From: MA-ANB-1 sp965216445
GTDB lineage: Bacteria; Actinomycetota; Acidimicrobiia; Spongiisociales; ZC4RG35
Direction of reading: 5' to 3'
DNA: 64,000 nucleotides
NCBI GenBank assembly: GCA_965216445.1
Contig: OZ244166.1
Span: forward strand, 1,054,001 to 1,118,000
Shown here: positions 15,776 through 23,176 of the stretch, one piece after another
Position numbering within the stretch: position 1 is the stretch's first letter
Layout of the letters: every line of letters begins with the position of its first letter
Notes under the pieces: generated by a model
Told to the model about the DNA's origin: nothing
The model's database searches: none
Seen by the model: only the letters and a program-made list of their open reading frames with translations
Position numbers and translations under genes: made by a program

Positions 15776-16851
15776 TCCAACCTGATCCTCGGGTCTAGCC
15801 ACGCGTATGAAAGATCGACCATGAGATTCACCAGCACGTATCCGCCGGCGATGATGACGGTGAAGCCTTGGACAATTGCGTAGTCGCGTCCGGTGATGGC
15901 ATCGAAGAGAGCGCGGCCTACCCCGGCGAGGTTGAACACGGTTTCGGTGAGGACCGCCCCGCCGAGAAGGGCTCCGAGTTGGAGCCCAACGATGGTGACA
16001 ACAGGCAACAGCGCATTGCGGAGGGCGTGGGCGCGGACGACAGATCCTTCTTTCGCCCCTTTGGCTCTTGCGGTCCTTATGTAATCCCTGCCCATCACCT
16101 CGAGCAACGACGACCGGGTAATACGGGCGATGATGGCAAGAGGGATCGTCGCCAGCGCCACGGCAGGCAGAATCATGTGACGAACTGCGTCCCAGAAGAC
16201 TTCCCACTGGGCGGTGATCATCGAATTGAAGAACACGAAGTTGCCCATGAATTCGTTGAACGTGGCCCAGAAGGTGTCGGGAGTCAACTCCCATCCCCAG
16301 ATCTCGTAGTACGCGTCAGGGATCACACCTGGACTGAGCCTCCCGCTTGGTGGCAACTGCAAGAAGGTGTCTTTGAGGATGACCGCAAAGAGATACGAGA
16401 GCATAAGACCGAGCCAGAAGACCGGCATGGAGACCCCGATATTGGAAACGGCCATCGTGCTCGTATCGACGAGAGTGTTGTGGCGGCGGGCGGCCAGGAT
16501 CCCCATGGGTACACCTACCAGGACCGCAAGGAACAGAGCAGTTATCGCCAGCTCCATAGTCAAAGGCAACCGTTCAATAAGGAGCTGATTGACGGGGCGG
16601 GAGAAGCGGACGGACTCGCCGAGGTTGAACGTGGCGATGTTCTTCATGTAGATCCCGAGCTGAACGATCACCGGTTCGTTGAGACCGTTGGCTTCGTTGA
16701 ACCGCTCACATGATTCGACGCTGGCTCGTTCACCAAGAATGGCGCTACACGGATCCCCGGGGATTGCCCTGATCAAGAAAAACACCACAACGACGATTCC
16801 GATGAGCACCGGTATGGCGAGAAGGATCCTTCGTGTGATGTATGAAATCAT
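15772..16851 (-). CDS. oppB: Peptide ABC transporter permease (OppB/DppB type)
   Basis: The 359-residue permease starts MISYITRRILLAIPVLIGIVVVVFFLIRAIPGDP, the canonical OppB N-terminus, and ends with MVDLSYAWLDPRIRLE, also canonical. About six TM helices are visible, with the EAA motif near RTARAKGAKEGSVVRAHALRNAL. It has a longer-than-usual periplasmic insert (PPSGRLSPGVIPDAYYEIWGWEL). It pairs with oppC to form the translocation pore. It lies 75 bp downstream of the binding-protein gene with a strong hairpin between them. Confidence 0.92.
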   Translation of the reverse strand: MISYITRRILLAIPVLIGIVVVVFFLIRAIPGDPCSAILGERASVESCERFNEANGLNEPVIVQLGIYMKNIATFNLGESVRFSRPVNQLLIERLPLTMELAITALFLAVLVGVPMGILAARRHNTLVDTSTMAVSNIGVSMPVFWLGLMLSYLFAVILKDTFLQLPPSGRLSPGVIPDAYYEIWGWELTPDTFWATFNEFMGNFVFFNSMITAQWEVFWDAVRHMILPAVALATIPLAIIARITRSSLLEVMGRDYIRTARAKGAKEGSVVRAHALRNALLPVVTIVGLQLGALLGGAVLTETVFNLAGVGRALFDAITGRDYAIVQGFTVIIAGGYVLVNLMVDLSYAWLDPRIRLE

Positions 16852-16876
16852 TTAGTGGTTGGTGAGAGTAGACGAA

Positions 16877-16900
16877 GGGGAGACGCCGGAGCGTCCCCCC
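16877..16900 (-). terminator. Intercistronic hairpin between binding protein and permeases
   Basis: On the minus strand a 10-bp G/C-rich stem (one mismatch, arms 16891-16900 and 16877-16886, 4-base loop) sits between the substrate-binding gene and oppB. It is followed by a short pyrimidine run only, so it is more likely a partial terminator or mRNA-stabilising element than a full stop. Such hairpins are known to keep binding-protein mRNA in excess over permease mRNA. Confidence 0.55.
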
Positions 16901-16926
16901 TTTTCGTCACATATAGAAGGACTGGT

Positions 16927-18627
16927 CTATTCCTCGCCCGCTGGGGCGTTGATCAGACCGTTCCATAGGTAGTCGTAGTACTCGAACACACCGCTGTTAC
17001 CCGTGTGCAACGGGCTGGATGCATCGAGACCTGCGGAGAATGAGGCAACGACGTCATTGGCGTCGAATACCGAACCGTCGTGGAAAAGGACACCCTCGCG
17101 GAGCGAGCAGGTCCAAACACTCAGGTCTTCATTCGGCACACATTCAGTCGCAAGCTGCGGCTGGACGTTTCCTGCCGTGTCGTATGAGTACAAAGCCTCA
17201 ACGACTTGGGCACAGGCACGTAGCGACTCACCATCGGTCTCGTCGGCGCAGTACAACGAGATTGGCTCGTTGCCCTGGACGAAGACCATGGTGTCGGTTC
17301 CGTTGTCCCAGAAGTTGAACATGACCTGGCCCCATGGCGGAGCGTAGGCACCGTTCACATCAGCACCCGCTGCGAAGAAAGCACCAGCATGGGCGACCGG
17401 CACCATTGGCACCAGTTCCTTGATGGCGTTATTTGCTTCTTCGTACAGCGGAGCCGCTTCTTCGGCGCTGGCTAGCTGTGAAGCTGTTGCCAGAGGCTCG
17501 AAGATCTCCGGGTACGGGTCACCGAACTGAAGGTTGGTCTCGGCGAAGTGGAAGTCCAGGAAGTTGGTTACGTGCGGGTAGTCACCCGTCCAACCCAACA
17601 AGTGGATACCTTCCAGGTTTCCAGCAGATGACTGCTGAATGAACTCGCTGGATTCCATCACAACAACTTCGGCGTCGATGTTCAGGTTCTCTTTCAGCTG
17701 AGCCTGAATGTCGGCAGCGACATCACCAGGCGTCGGCAAGTAACCACGAGTCACATCGCGGTAGTAGATCGATGTCGAGAAGCCATCTCCCAGGCCTGCG
17801 TCTGCAAGAAGATCCTGGGCAGCTTGAACATCGAAGTCGTACCACGACTCACCCTCACAACCGTTCTCAACAGAGCATGGTGTGAAGTGTGAAGCAGTCT
17901 CCGAACCTTCTGGATAGAAGGTGTCGATGATCCGCTGACGATCGATTCCCAATGCAATGGCTTTACGTACGTTGACATCGTCATACGGTGCAAACGTATT
18001 GGTGAAGCCCATGTAGAACACGTTGGGCTCTGGCTTCGGAAGCAACGTCAAGTTGGCGTCGGCTTCGATTGTTGCCAAGTCCTCGGTTCCGGGGAACGTC
18101 ATACCATCGGCTACATCACCCTGAAGCTCAGTCAGACGGCCGGAGCTCTCCGTGGCCCACTTAAGGACTGCCGTTTGATGCGGAGCAACCTGCCCGTAGT
18201 AGTCATCGAAGCGCTCGTAGACGACGGAGTCGCCACGAACCCATTCCTTGAGGACATAGGGGCCGGTCCCGATCGGGTTGTCGAGTGGTGCACCACCAGT
18301 TGCCTCAAGGTGCTCTGCCGGCTGAATGCCGAACACACCGAAGGCGATCTGGGCCAGGAACGCTGGATGCGGTCCACAAAGTGCGAACTCAACGGTGTTC
18401 TGGTCCACGGCAGTGATCGTGTTTACACGACCGCCGTAGTCACAGCCTCCCGCATCGAGGACGAGACCTTCAAAGTCGGGGTCCGGCGCCACTGAAGTGG
18501 TCGAACCCTCGGTCGTTGTGGTCTCGCCTGCGGTGGTAGTGGTCTCTCCGGTGTCGCCGTCGCCACCGCATGCCACGATAACAAGGGCTAATACCGAAAC
18601 GAGAGCCAACCATCGCATTCGTTTCAT
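16927..18627 (-). CDS. Peptide ABC transporter substrate-binding lipoprotein, apparently circularly permuted
   Basis: A lipoprotein signal (MKRMRWLALVSVLALVIVAC, lipid Cys20) is followed by a Thr-rich linker and a 566-residue SBP family 5 protein. The order is unusual. Right after the linker comes a segment normally found mid-protein (NTITAVDQNTVEFALCGPHPAFL, then NPIGTGPYVLKEW), running to the usual C-terminal part (ELVPMVPVAHAG). Then, from about residue 454, follows what is normally the N-terminal lobe: EPISLYCADETDG, VVEALYSYDTAGNVQPQLA, LREGVLFHDGSVFDANDVV. So the family's start is attached after its end. SD GGAGGA is upstream of the ATG. It heads the opp operon and should capture peptides outside the membrane. 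Confidence 0.88.
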   Translation of the reverse strand: MKRMRWLALVSVLALVIVACGGDGDTGETTTTAGETTTTEGSTTSVAPDPDFEGLVLDAGGCDYGGRVNTITAVDQNTVEFALCGPHPAFLAQIAFGVFGIQPAEHLEATGGAPLDNPIGTGPYVLKEWVRGDSVVYERFDDYYGQVAPHQTAVLKWATESSGRLTELQGDVADGMTFPGTEDLATIEADANLTLLPKPEPNVFYMGFTNTFAPYDDVNVRKAIALGIDRQRIIDTFYPEGSETASHFTPCSVENGCEGESWYDFDVQAAQDLLADAGLGDGFSTSIYYRDVTRGYLPTPGDVAADIQAQLKENLNIDAEVVVMESSEFIQQSSAGNLEGIHLLGWTGDYPHVTNFLDFHFAETNLQFGDPYPEIFEPLATASQLASAEEAAPLYEEANNAIKELVPMVPVAHAGAFFAAGADVNGAYAPPWGQVMFNFWDNGTDTMVFVQGNEPISLYCADETDGESLRACAQVVEALYSYDTAGNVQPQLATECVPNEDLSVWTCSLREGVLFHDGSVFDANDVVASFSAGLDASSPLHTGNSGVFEYYDYLWNGLINAPAGEE

Positions 18628-18804
18628 ATTTCTTCCTCCGTAATTGGATACTCACCCAGGCAGAACCCGGGTGACGCGTCAACGCTACCCAATTCTGCAG
18701 CGTTTCGCCTATGTCCATGGCTCTCTGGACCGAATTCATGTCAGAAAGCGTTCTTCACGGTCCGAAGTCGAATTCGTCTCCAGCGTTATTACGCTGGTCG
18801 ACTC
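18628..18804. promoter_or_regulatory. Divergent control region opp operon / leuS
   Basis: The 177 bp separate the binding-protein start (minus) and leuS (plus). On the minus side GGAGGA precedes the binding-protein ATG. Inverted repeats: AACGCT (18681-18686) with AGCGTT (18699-18704), and a perfect hairpin CCAGCGT-TATT-ACGCTGG at 18780-18797 that ends 7 bp before the leuS ATG. No obvious T-box specifier or antiterminator sequence was recognised. Confidence 0.45.
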
Positions 18805-21228
18805 ATGTCATACGACCACAAAACAATCGAAGCCAAATGGCAGGGCATTTGGGAGTCCGAAGGTGTGTTCGAGGTGGTCGAGGACCCGTCGAAGCCCAAG
18901 TTTTACAACGTTGCCATGTACCCGTATCCGTCAGGCGACCTCCACGTTGGCCATCTCCGGAACTACACCTACATCGACCTGATCACCCGTTACAAACTCA
19001 TGCAAGGGTTTAACGTCCTGAGCCCGATGGGATGGGACAGCTTCGGGCTTCCGGCTGAGAATCGGGCCATCGAAACCGGCGTGCACCCCAGCGAGTCGGT
19101 GAGTGGTCAGATCGACGCCATGAAGAAGCACTTTCGCCAACTTGGGGCCGGGTTCGACTGGAGTCGAGAGGTGGCCAGTCATTGGCAGACTTATTACCGC
19201 TGGGATCAGTGGTTGTTCCTTCAACTGTTTGACCGAGGTTTGGCGTACAAGAAGGAAGCCCCCGTCAACTGGTGCCCCAAGGACCAGACGGTGTTGGCAA
19301 ACGAACAGGTTGTCGACGGCGCTTGCGAGCGTTGTGGGACAACCGTCGAGAAGAAGAACCTGGCGCAATGGTTTTTCAAGATCACCGACTACAAGGACAG
19401 GCTTCTCGAAGACCTCGAACAGCTGGACGAGTGGCCCGACCGGGTACGGACCATGCAGCGCAACTGGATCGGGAAATCCCAGGGCGCCAGCTTCACGATG
19501 GATATTGCGGGGACAGATCTGTCATTTGAGGTATTCACCACTAGGCCCGACACCATCTTCGGTATGACGTTCGCCGTGCTTGCACCCGAACATCCACTGG
19601 TTGAGGACTTGATCGCGGGGAGCCCAAACGAGCAAGAAGCACGGGACTACATCTCTGCCGCCGGACTTGCTTCAGAGATCGAGCGACTGTCGGAAGGTGA
19701 CAAGACCGGTGTATTCACCGGGCGGTATGCCACAAACCCGGTTAATGGGAAAGACGTTCCGATCTACATCGCCGACTATGTCCTGATGGGCTACGGCACA
19801 GGGGCAATCATGGCTGTGCCCGGCCAGGATCAGCGCGACTGGGATTTTGCTACCAAATACGGGATCGAAATCATTCGAACCGTTCAACCACCCGATGACT
19901 TTGAGGGACAGGCGTTTGTAGGGGATGGCGTAACCATCAACTCCGACTTCCTCGATGGTCTGAGTCGTGAGGATGCGATCGAGAAGATCGTGGACTGGCT
20001 GGTCGCCGAGGGCGTCGGCGAGGCGACAACCCAGTACAGGCTGAGGGACTGGCTGATATCGCGGCAACGGTATTGGGGGTCTCCAATCCCCGTGGTCTCC
20101 TGCCCCGACTGTGGCCTTGTCCCGGTTCCGGAAGACCAGCTGCCCGTTGTACTGCCCACGGTCCATGACTACGCGCCGGAAGGTAAGTCACCATTGGCTG
20201 CCGTAGAGGAGTGGGTGAACACAACCTGTCCTGCCTGTGGGGGAATAGCTCAACGCGAGACTGACACGATGGATACGTTCGTTGATTCTGCCTGGTACTT
20301 CTTCCGCTACACCGATCCGAAGAACGATCAAGAGATATTTGACCCGAAGAAAGCGGCCTACTGGATGCCGATTGACCAGTACATCGGCGGTGTAGAGCAT
20401 GCCGTGCTTCATCTGCTTTATGCCAGGTTCATTACCAAGTTTCTCTACGACATCGGTCTGTCTTCAGTCGAAGAACCTTTCATGCGGCTGTTTACCCAGG
20501 GGATGATCACACTGAATGGCGCCAAGATGTCAAAGTCCAAAGGGAACGTGATTCCCCCCGATGGCTACTACCGCGACTACGGCGCAGATTCGGTTCGGCT
20601 CTTCGAGTTGTTCGTCGGGCCGCCAACGGACGATGCCGTATGGAACGACAACGGTGTCGCAGGGACCAGCCGTTTCCTGGACCGGGTCTGGCGTATGGGC
20701 ACCGACCGATCGGGCCTGGTTGACCGCGAGGAGACCGACAGGGATCGGGAGCTCGAGGCTGAGACGCACCGCGCAATCAAGAAAGTCACGGAAGACATCG
20801 ACCGGTTTCGCTTCAACACCGCGATTCCAGCGTTGATGACCCTCGCCAACACTTTCGCCGACTACCTTGCCGAATCGCCTCGGCGCGAGACTTTCGACGC
20901 AGCATTCGAGAAGCTCCTGCTGCTGCTGTCGCCAATGGCACCGCATATCGCCCATGAACTCTGGGAGGTCACCGGACATCACACCCTGCTGGCAAAGGAG
21001 CCGTGGCCGACCTGGGACCCCGAACTCATCAAGGAGGCGACAGTGACGATGGTCGTCCAGGTCAACGGCAAGGTTCGGGATCGGATCGAAGTCGACGCAG
21101 GTATCGGCGCATCCGATGCGAAGGAACTGGCTATGGGCGCCGGGAAGATCCAACAGTGGGTTGACGGCAAGGAGATTCGCAAGGTCATCGTGCGGGAGCC
21201 AAATCTGGTCAATATCGTTGTGGGGTAG
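18805..21228 (+). CDS. leuS: Leucyl-tRNA synthetase
   Basis: The class I synthetase charges tRNA-Leu. Its 807 residues include the HIGH-type motif HVGH (47-50) after MYPYPSGDL, a zinc-binding CPKD...CERCG region, the CP1 editing domain (TTRPDTIFGMTF, and later YGTGAIMAVPGQDQRDWDFA with the editing aspartate), a second zinc motif CPDCGLVP/CPACGG, KMSKSKGN (574-581), and an anticodon-binding C-terminus ending KVIVREPNLVNIVVG. All catalytic motifs are intact. No Shine-Dalgarno is visible; a hairpin ends 7 bp upstream. Its stop abuts the next start directly. Confidence 0.97.
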   Translation: MSYDHKTIEAKWQGIWESEGVFEVVEDPSKPKFYNVAMYPYPSGDLHVGHLRNYTYIDLITRYKLMQGFNVLSPMGWDSFGLPAENRAIETGVHPSESVSGQIDAMKKHFRQLGAGFDWSREVASHWQTYYRWDQWLFLQLFDRGLAYKKEAPVNWCPKDQTVLANEQVVDGACERCGTTVEKKNLAQWFFKITDYKDRLLEDLEQLDEWPDRVRTMQRNWIGKSQGASFTMDIAGTDLSFEVFTTRPDTIFGMTFAVLAPEHPLVEDLIAGSPNEQEARDYISAAGLASEIERLSEGDKTGVFTGRYATNPVNGKDVPIYIADYVLMGYGTGAIMAVPGQDQRDWDFATKYGIEIIRTVQPPDDFEGQAFVGDGVTINSDFLDGLSREDAIEKIVDWLVAEGVGEATTQYRLRDWLISRQRYWGSPIPVVSCPDCGLVPVPEDQLPVVLPTVHDYAPEGKSPLAAVEEWVNTTCPACGGIAQRETDTMDTFVDSAWYFFRYTDPKNDQEIFDPKKAAYWMPIDQYIGGVEHAVLHLLYARFITKFLYDIGLSSVEEPFMRLFTQGMITLNGAKMSKSKGNVIPPDGYYRDYGADSVRLFELFVGPPTDDAVWNDNGVAGTSRFLDRVWRMGTDRSGLVDREETDRDRELEAETHRAIKKVTEDIDRFRFNTAIPALMTLANTFADYLAESPRRETFDAAFEKLLLLLSPMAPHIAHELWEVTGHHTLLAKEPWPTWDPELIKEATVTMVVQVNGKVRDRIEVDAGIGASDAKELAMGAGKIQQWVDGKEIRKVIVREPNLVNIVVG

Positions 21229-21642
21229 ATGACCACGGCAGCTGACATTCTTGGCGAGGCAGCCATCCCGGAACTTCTGGATCGTATTCAGCCGGTTCTG
21301 CCCGAGCAGGCCACCATCCATACCGCACCCCTTTCGATGCGCCGTTTCTGGGCCAAAGGCACCGGTGCCATGACGATCGGGAGCCGCATTTTTGTCAGAC
21401 CCGATCTTCTGGAGGGGTCAGTCGGACCAAAACTCCAGGATCTGGTCGTCCACGAGCTCGTTCACGTTCGGCAGTGGCGAGACGACAGCCCCTTGGCGTT
21501 TCTGACCGGATACATCCGCCAATACCTGGTGGCGAGAATGTGGGGCGCTCGCCATCACGTTGCGTACATGTCGATTCATGCCGAGGTCGAAGCACGACGG
21601 GTAGCCAGCGAAATCAGAAGGCTGATCGAGGAGGATGGGTAG
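21229..21642 (+). CDS. Small putative zinc metallopeptidase-like protein (HExxH)
   Basis: The 137-residue protein begins at the base after the leuS stop codon. It has HELVHVRQWRDD (zinc-binding HExxH at about residues 75-79) preceded by IFVRPDLLEGSVGPKLQDLVV, and later AYMSIHAEVEARRVASEIRR, where a downstream Glu could be the third ligand. This resembles the DUF4157-type minimal metallopeptidase fold. No signal peptide is seen. Substrate and role are unknown; co-translation with leuS probably reflects packing rather than function. Confidence 0.65.
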   Translation: MTTAADILGEAAIPELLDRIQPVLPEQATIHTAPLSMRRFWAKGTGAMTIGSRIFVRPDLLEGSVGPKLQDLVVHELVHVRQWRDDSPLAFLTGYIRQYLVARMWGARHHVAYMSIHAEVEARRVASEIRRLIEEDG

Positions 21643-21665
21643 CCGCAAGGCACAAAAACCCCATT

Positions 21666-21720
21666 TGTGAAGATCTAGTCACCTTCTAGGTGCCCAAATC
21701 TTCACAGAAGTGTTGGGCAC
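21666..21720. repeat. Overlapping inverted repeats between convergent genes
   Basis: TGTGAAGAT (21666-21674) pairs with ATCTTCACA (21698-21706), enclosing a small hairpin CACCT-TCT-AGGTG (21680-21692). GTGCCCAA (21690-21697) can alternatively pair with TTGGGCAC (21713-21720), and the two arrangements exclude each other. It lies between the convergent metallopeptidase-like gene and ppk2, so a bidirectional terminator role is likely. The segment ATCTTCACAG also occurs in the palindrome at 12638-12686. Confidence 0.65.
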
Positions 21721-21739
21721 GGCTCCGCGGAGCCTCCGT

Positions 21740-22552
21740 CTATGTGATGATGAGGCCTTCGAGGCCCTCCTCAGCTGCCGGGTATTGAGGATTCATCTCA
21801 CTGATGGTTTCGATCAGGATTCTGGACACCACCAGGTTTCGATACCACTTGCGGTTTGCCGGGATCACAAACCATGGAGCGTGCTCGGTCGACGTCTTCG
21901 TCAGCATCACCTCGAAGGCCTTCTGGTAGTCATCCCAGATGGCCCTGTCATCGAGATCGGCCTTGCGGAACTTCCAATTCTTCTCGGGGTTGTCGAGACG
22001 TGCCTGGAGTCGCTCCCGTTGCTCGTCTTTGCTGATATTGAGGAACAGCTTCACGATTGTTGTTCCTTCATCAGCGAGCATTCTCTCGAACTCGTTGATG
22101 TGTCGGTAACGCCGCTCCCAAACGTTCTCAGGAACGAGATCTTTGACCCGGACCACCAAAACGTCTTCATAGTGGGAGCGGTTGAAGATTGTGATCTCCC
22201 CATCGGCTGGCGTGTGGTGGTGGACCCGCCACAGATAGTCATGGGACAGTTCTTCGTCGGTGGGTCGTCCGAACGAGTGAACTTTGACACCCTGAGGATT
22301 GATTCCGCTGAAGACATGACGGATCGTTCCGTCTTTGCCGCCGGTGTCGATTGCCTGGATCACAACCAGAACGCTCTGTTTTGATTCGGCCCACAGACGG
22401 GTCTGCAGCTCGGCCAGCTCGGTCCGCAGAGAGGGCAGGGCGGCTTTGCCTTCCGGTTTTCCGCCTGCGAATTCGCCTTTGTCGGAGGGGTCGTGCTCAT
22501 CGAGCCTTGCCGTGGCACCCGGTTTCACCCGGTACTTGTTGATATCGATCAT
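21740..22552 (-). CDS. ppk2: Polyphosphate kinase 2 family protein
   Basis: PPK2 enzymes transfer phosphate between polyphosphate and nucleotides. The 270-residue single-domain protein has the Walker A-type motif QAIDTGGKDGTIRHV, the lid motif FNRSHYEDVLVVRV, and Walker B-like IVKLFLNISKDEQRERLQ, followed by DNPEKNWKF, WDDYQKAFEVMLTKTSTEHAPW and IPANRKWYRN. This pattern is typical of class I or III PPK2; which nucleotide it prefers cannot be read here. It is divergent from comEA and convergent with the metallopeptidase-like gene. Confidence 0.95.
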   Translation of the reverse strand: MIDINKYRVKPGATARLDEHDPSDKGEFAGGKPEGKAALPSLRTELAELQTRLWAESKQSVLVVIQAIDTGGKDGTIRHVFSGINPQGVKVHSFGRPTDEELSHDYLWRVHHHTPADGEITIFNRSHYEDVLVVRVKDLVPENVWERRYRHINEFERMLADEGTTIVKLFLNISKDEQRERLQARLDNPEKNWKFRKADLDDRAIWDDYQKAFEVMLTKTSTEHAPWFVIPANRKWYRNLVVSRILIETISEMNPQYPAAEEGLEGLIIT

Positions 22553-22570
22553 GGAGTCGAAACCTTACCC

Positions 22571-23176
22571 ATGGGGCTTAAACCCCGCCGTCGGCGCCTG
22601 TATGTACAGAACATGGGAAGTGGTCAGGGACATCGGCCGTTTGTGTTCCTACTCGGAATCATCGGAGCCGCCGTGGGCTGGTACCTGGGCTCGCCGGCTG
22701 TTGAGCCGTTCCCAACGGTCGATGCACCAGTCGTTCCCCCTACCTTCGCTCAATCAACCTTCCCAGTTCACGTTTCAGGTTGGGTGATTTCGCCCGGGTT
22801 GGTTTGGTTGATGGAGTCCGACCTGGTTGCGGATGCCATTGCCGCGGCGGGCGGCGTTCGGCCAGGAGCGTTGCTCGACCAGATAAACCTGGCCCAGCCG
22901 GTGGGTGAGGGAGACCAGATCCATGTACCCGGGCCCGGCGAACGCCTGGATCCGGGCGGGACTGGCGGCAACGGCTCTGACGGCCTGATCGACTTGAACA
23001 CCGCCGACACCGTCACCTTGCAGCAATTGCCGGGGGTAGGGCCGGTGCTGGCTCAGCGCATCGTCGACTATCGGGAGGCCCACGGTGGATTCGAGTCGAT
23101 TGAGGATCTGCTCGACGTGGCGGGAATAGGGGAGACAAGGCTTGCTTCGATCCGGGACCTGATCAAACCGCCGTGA
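22571..23176 (+). CDS. comEA: Competence protein ComEA (DNA-binding, SLBB + helix-hairpin-helix)
   Basis: This membrane-anchored receptor for DNA uptake has an N-terminal basic stretch (PRRRR), a TM segment FVFLLGIIGAAVGWYL, an SLBB domain (FPVHVSGWVISPGLVWLMESD through GEGDQIHVPGPGE), a Gly-rich linker, and tandem helix-hairpin-helix motifs (DLNTADTVTLQQLPGVGPVLAQRIVDYR, FESIEDLLDVAGIG) that bind DNA non-specifically. ATG 22571 keeps the basic residues before the TM helix; ATG 22613 is an alternative. The stop overlaps the comEC GTG start by 4 bp. Confidence 0.9.
   Translation: MGLKPRRRRLYVQNMGSGQGHRPFVFLLGIIGAAVGWYLGSPAVEPFPTVDAPVVPPTFAQSTFPVHVSGWVISPGLVWLMESDLVADAIAAAGGVRPGALLDQINLAQPVGEGDQIHVPGPGERLDPGGTGGNGSDGLIDLNTADTVTLQQLPGVGPVLAQRIVDYREAHGGFESIEDLLDVAGIGETRLASIRDLIKPP

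Noticed and set aside
14774..16294. A 506-codon open frame for the OppC permease
   Set aside because: The first 173 codons lie inside oppB in another frame and are Arg/His-rich nonsense; the canonical OppC start is ATG 15775.
15868..16713. Long plus-strand open frame (281 codons) opposite oppB
   Set aside because: It mirrors the oppB coding strand, has Gly/Asp/His-rich composition and no recognisable motif.
18628..18804. T-box riboswitch upstream of leuS
   Set aside because: No T-box bulge sequence or antiterminator was recognised; the region is only 177 bp and shared with a divergent operon.
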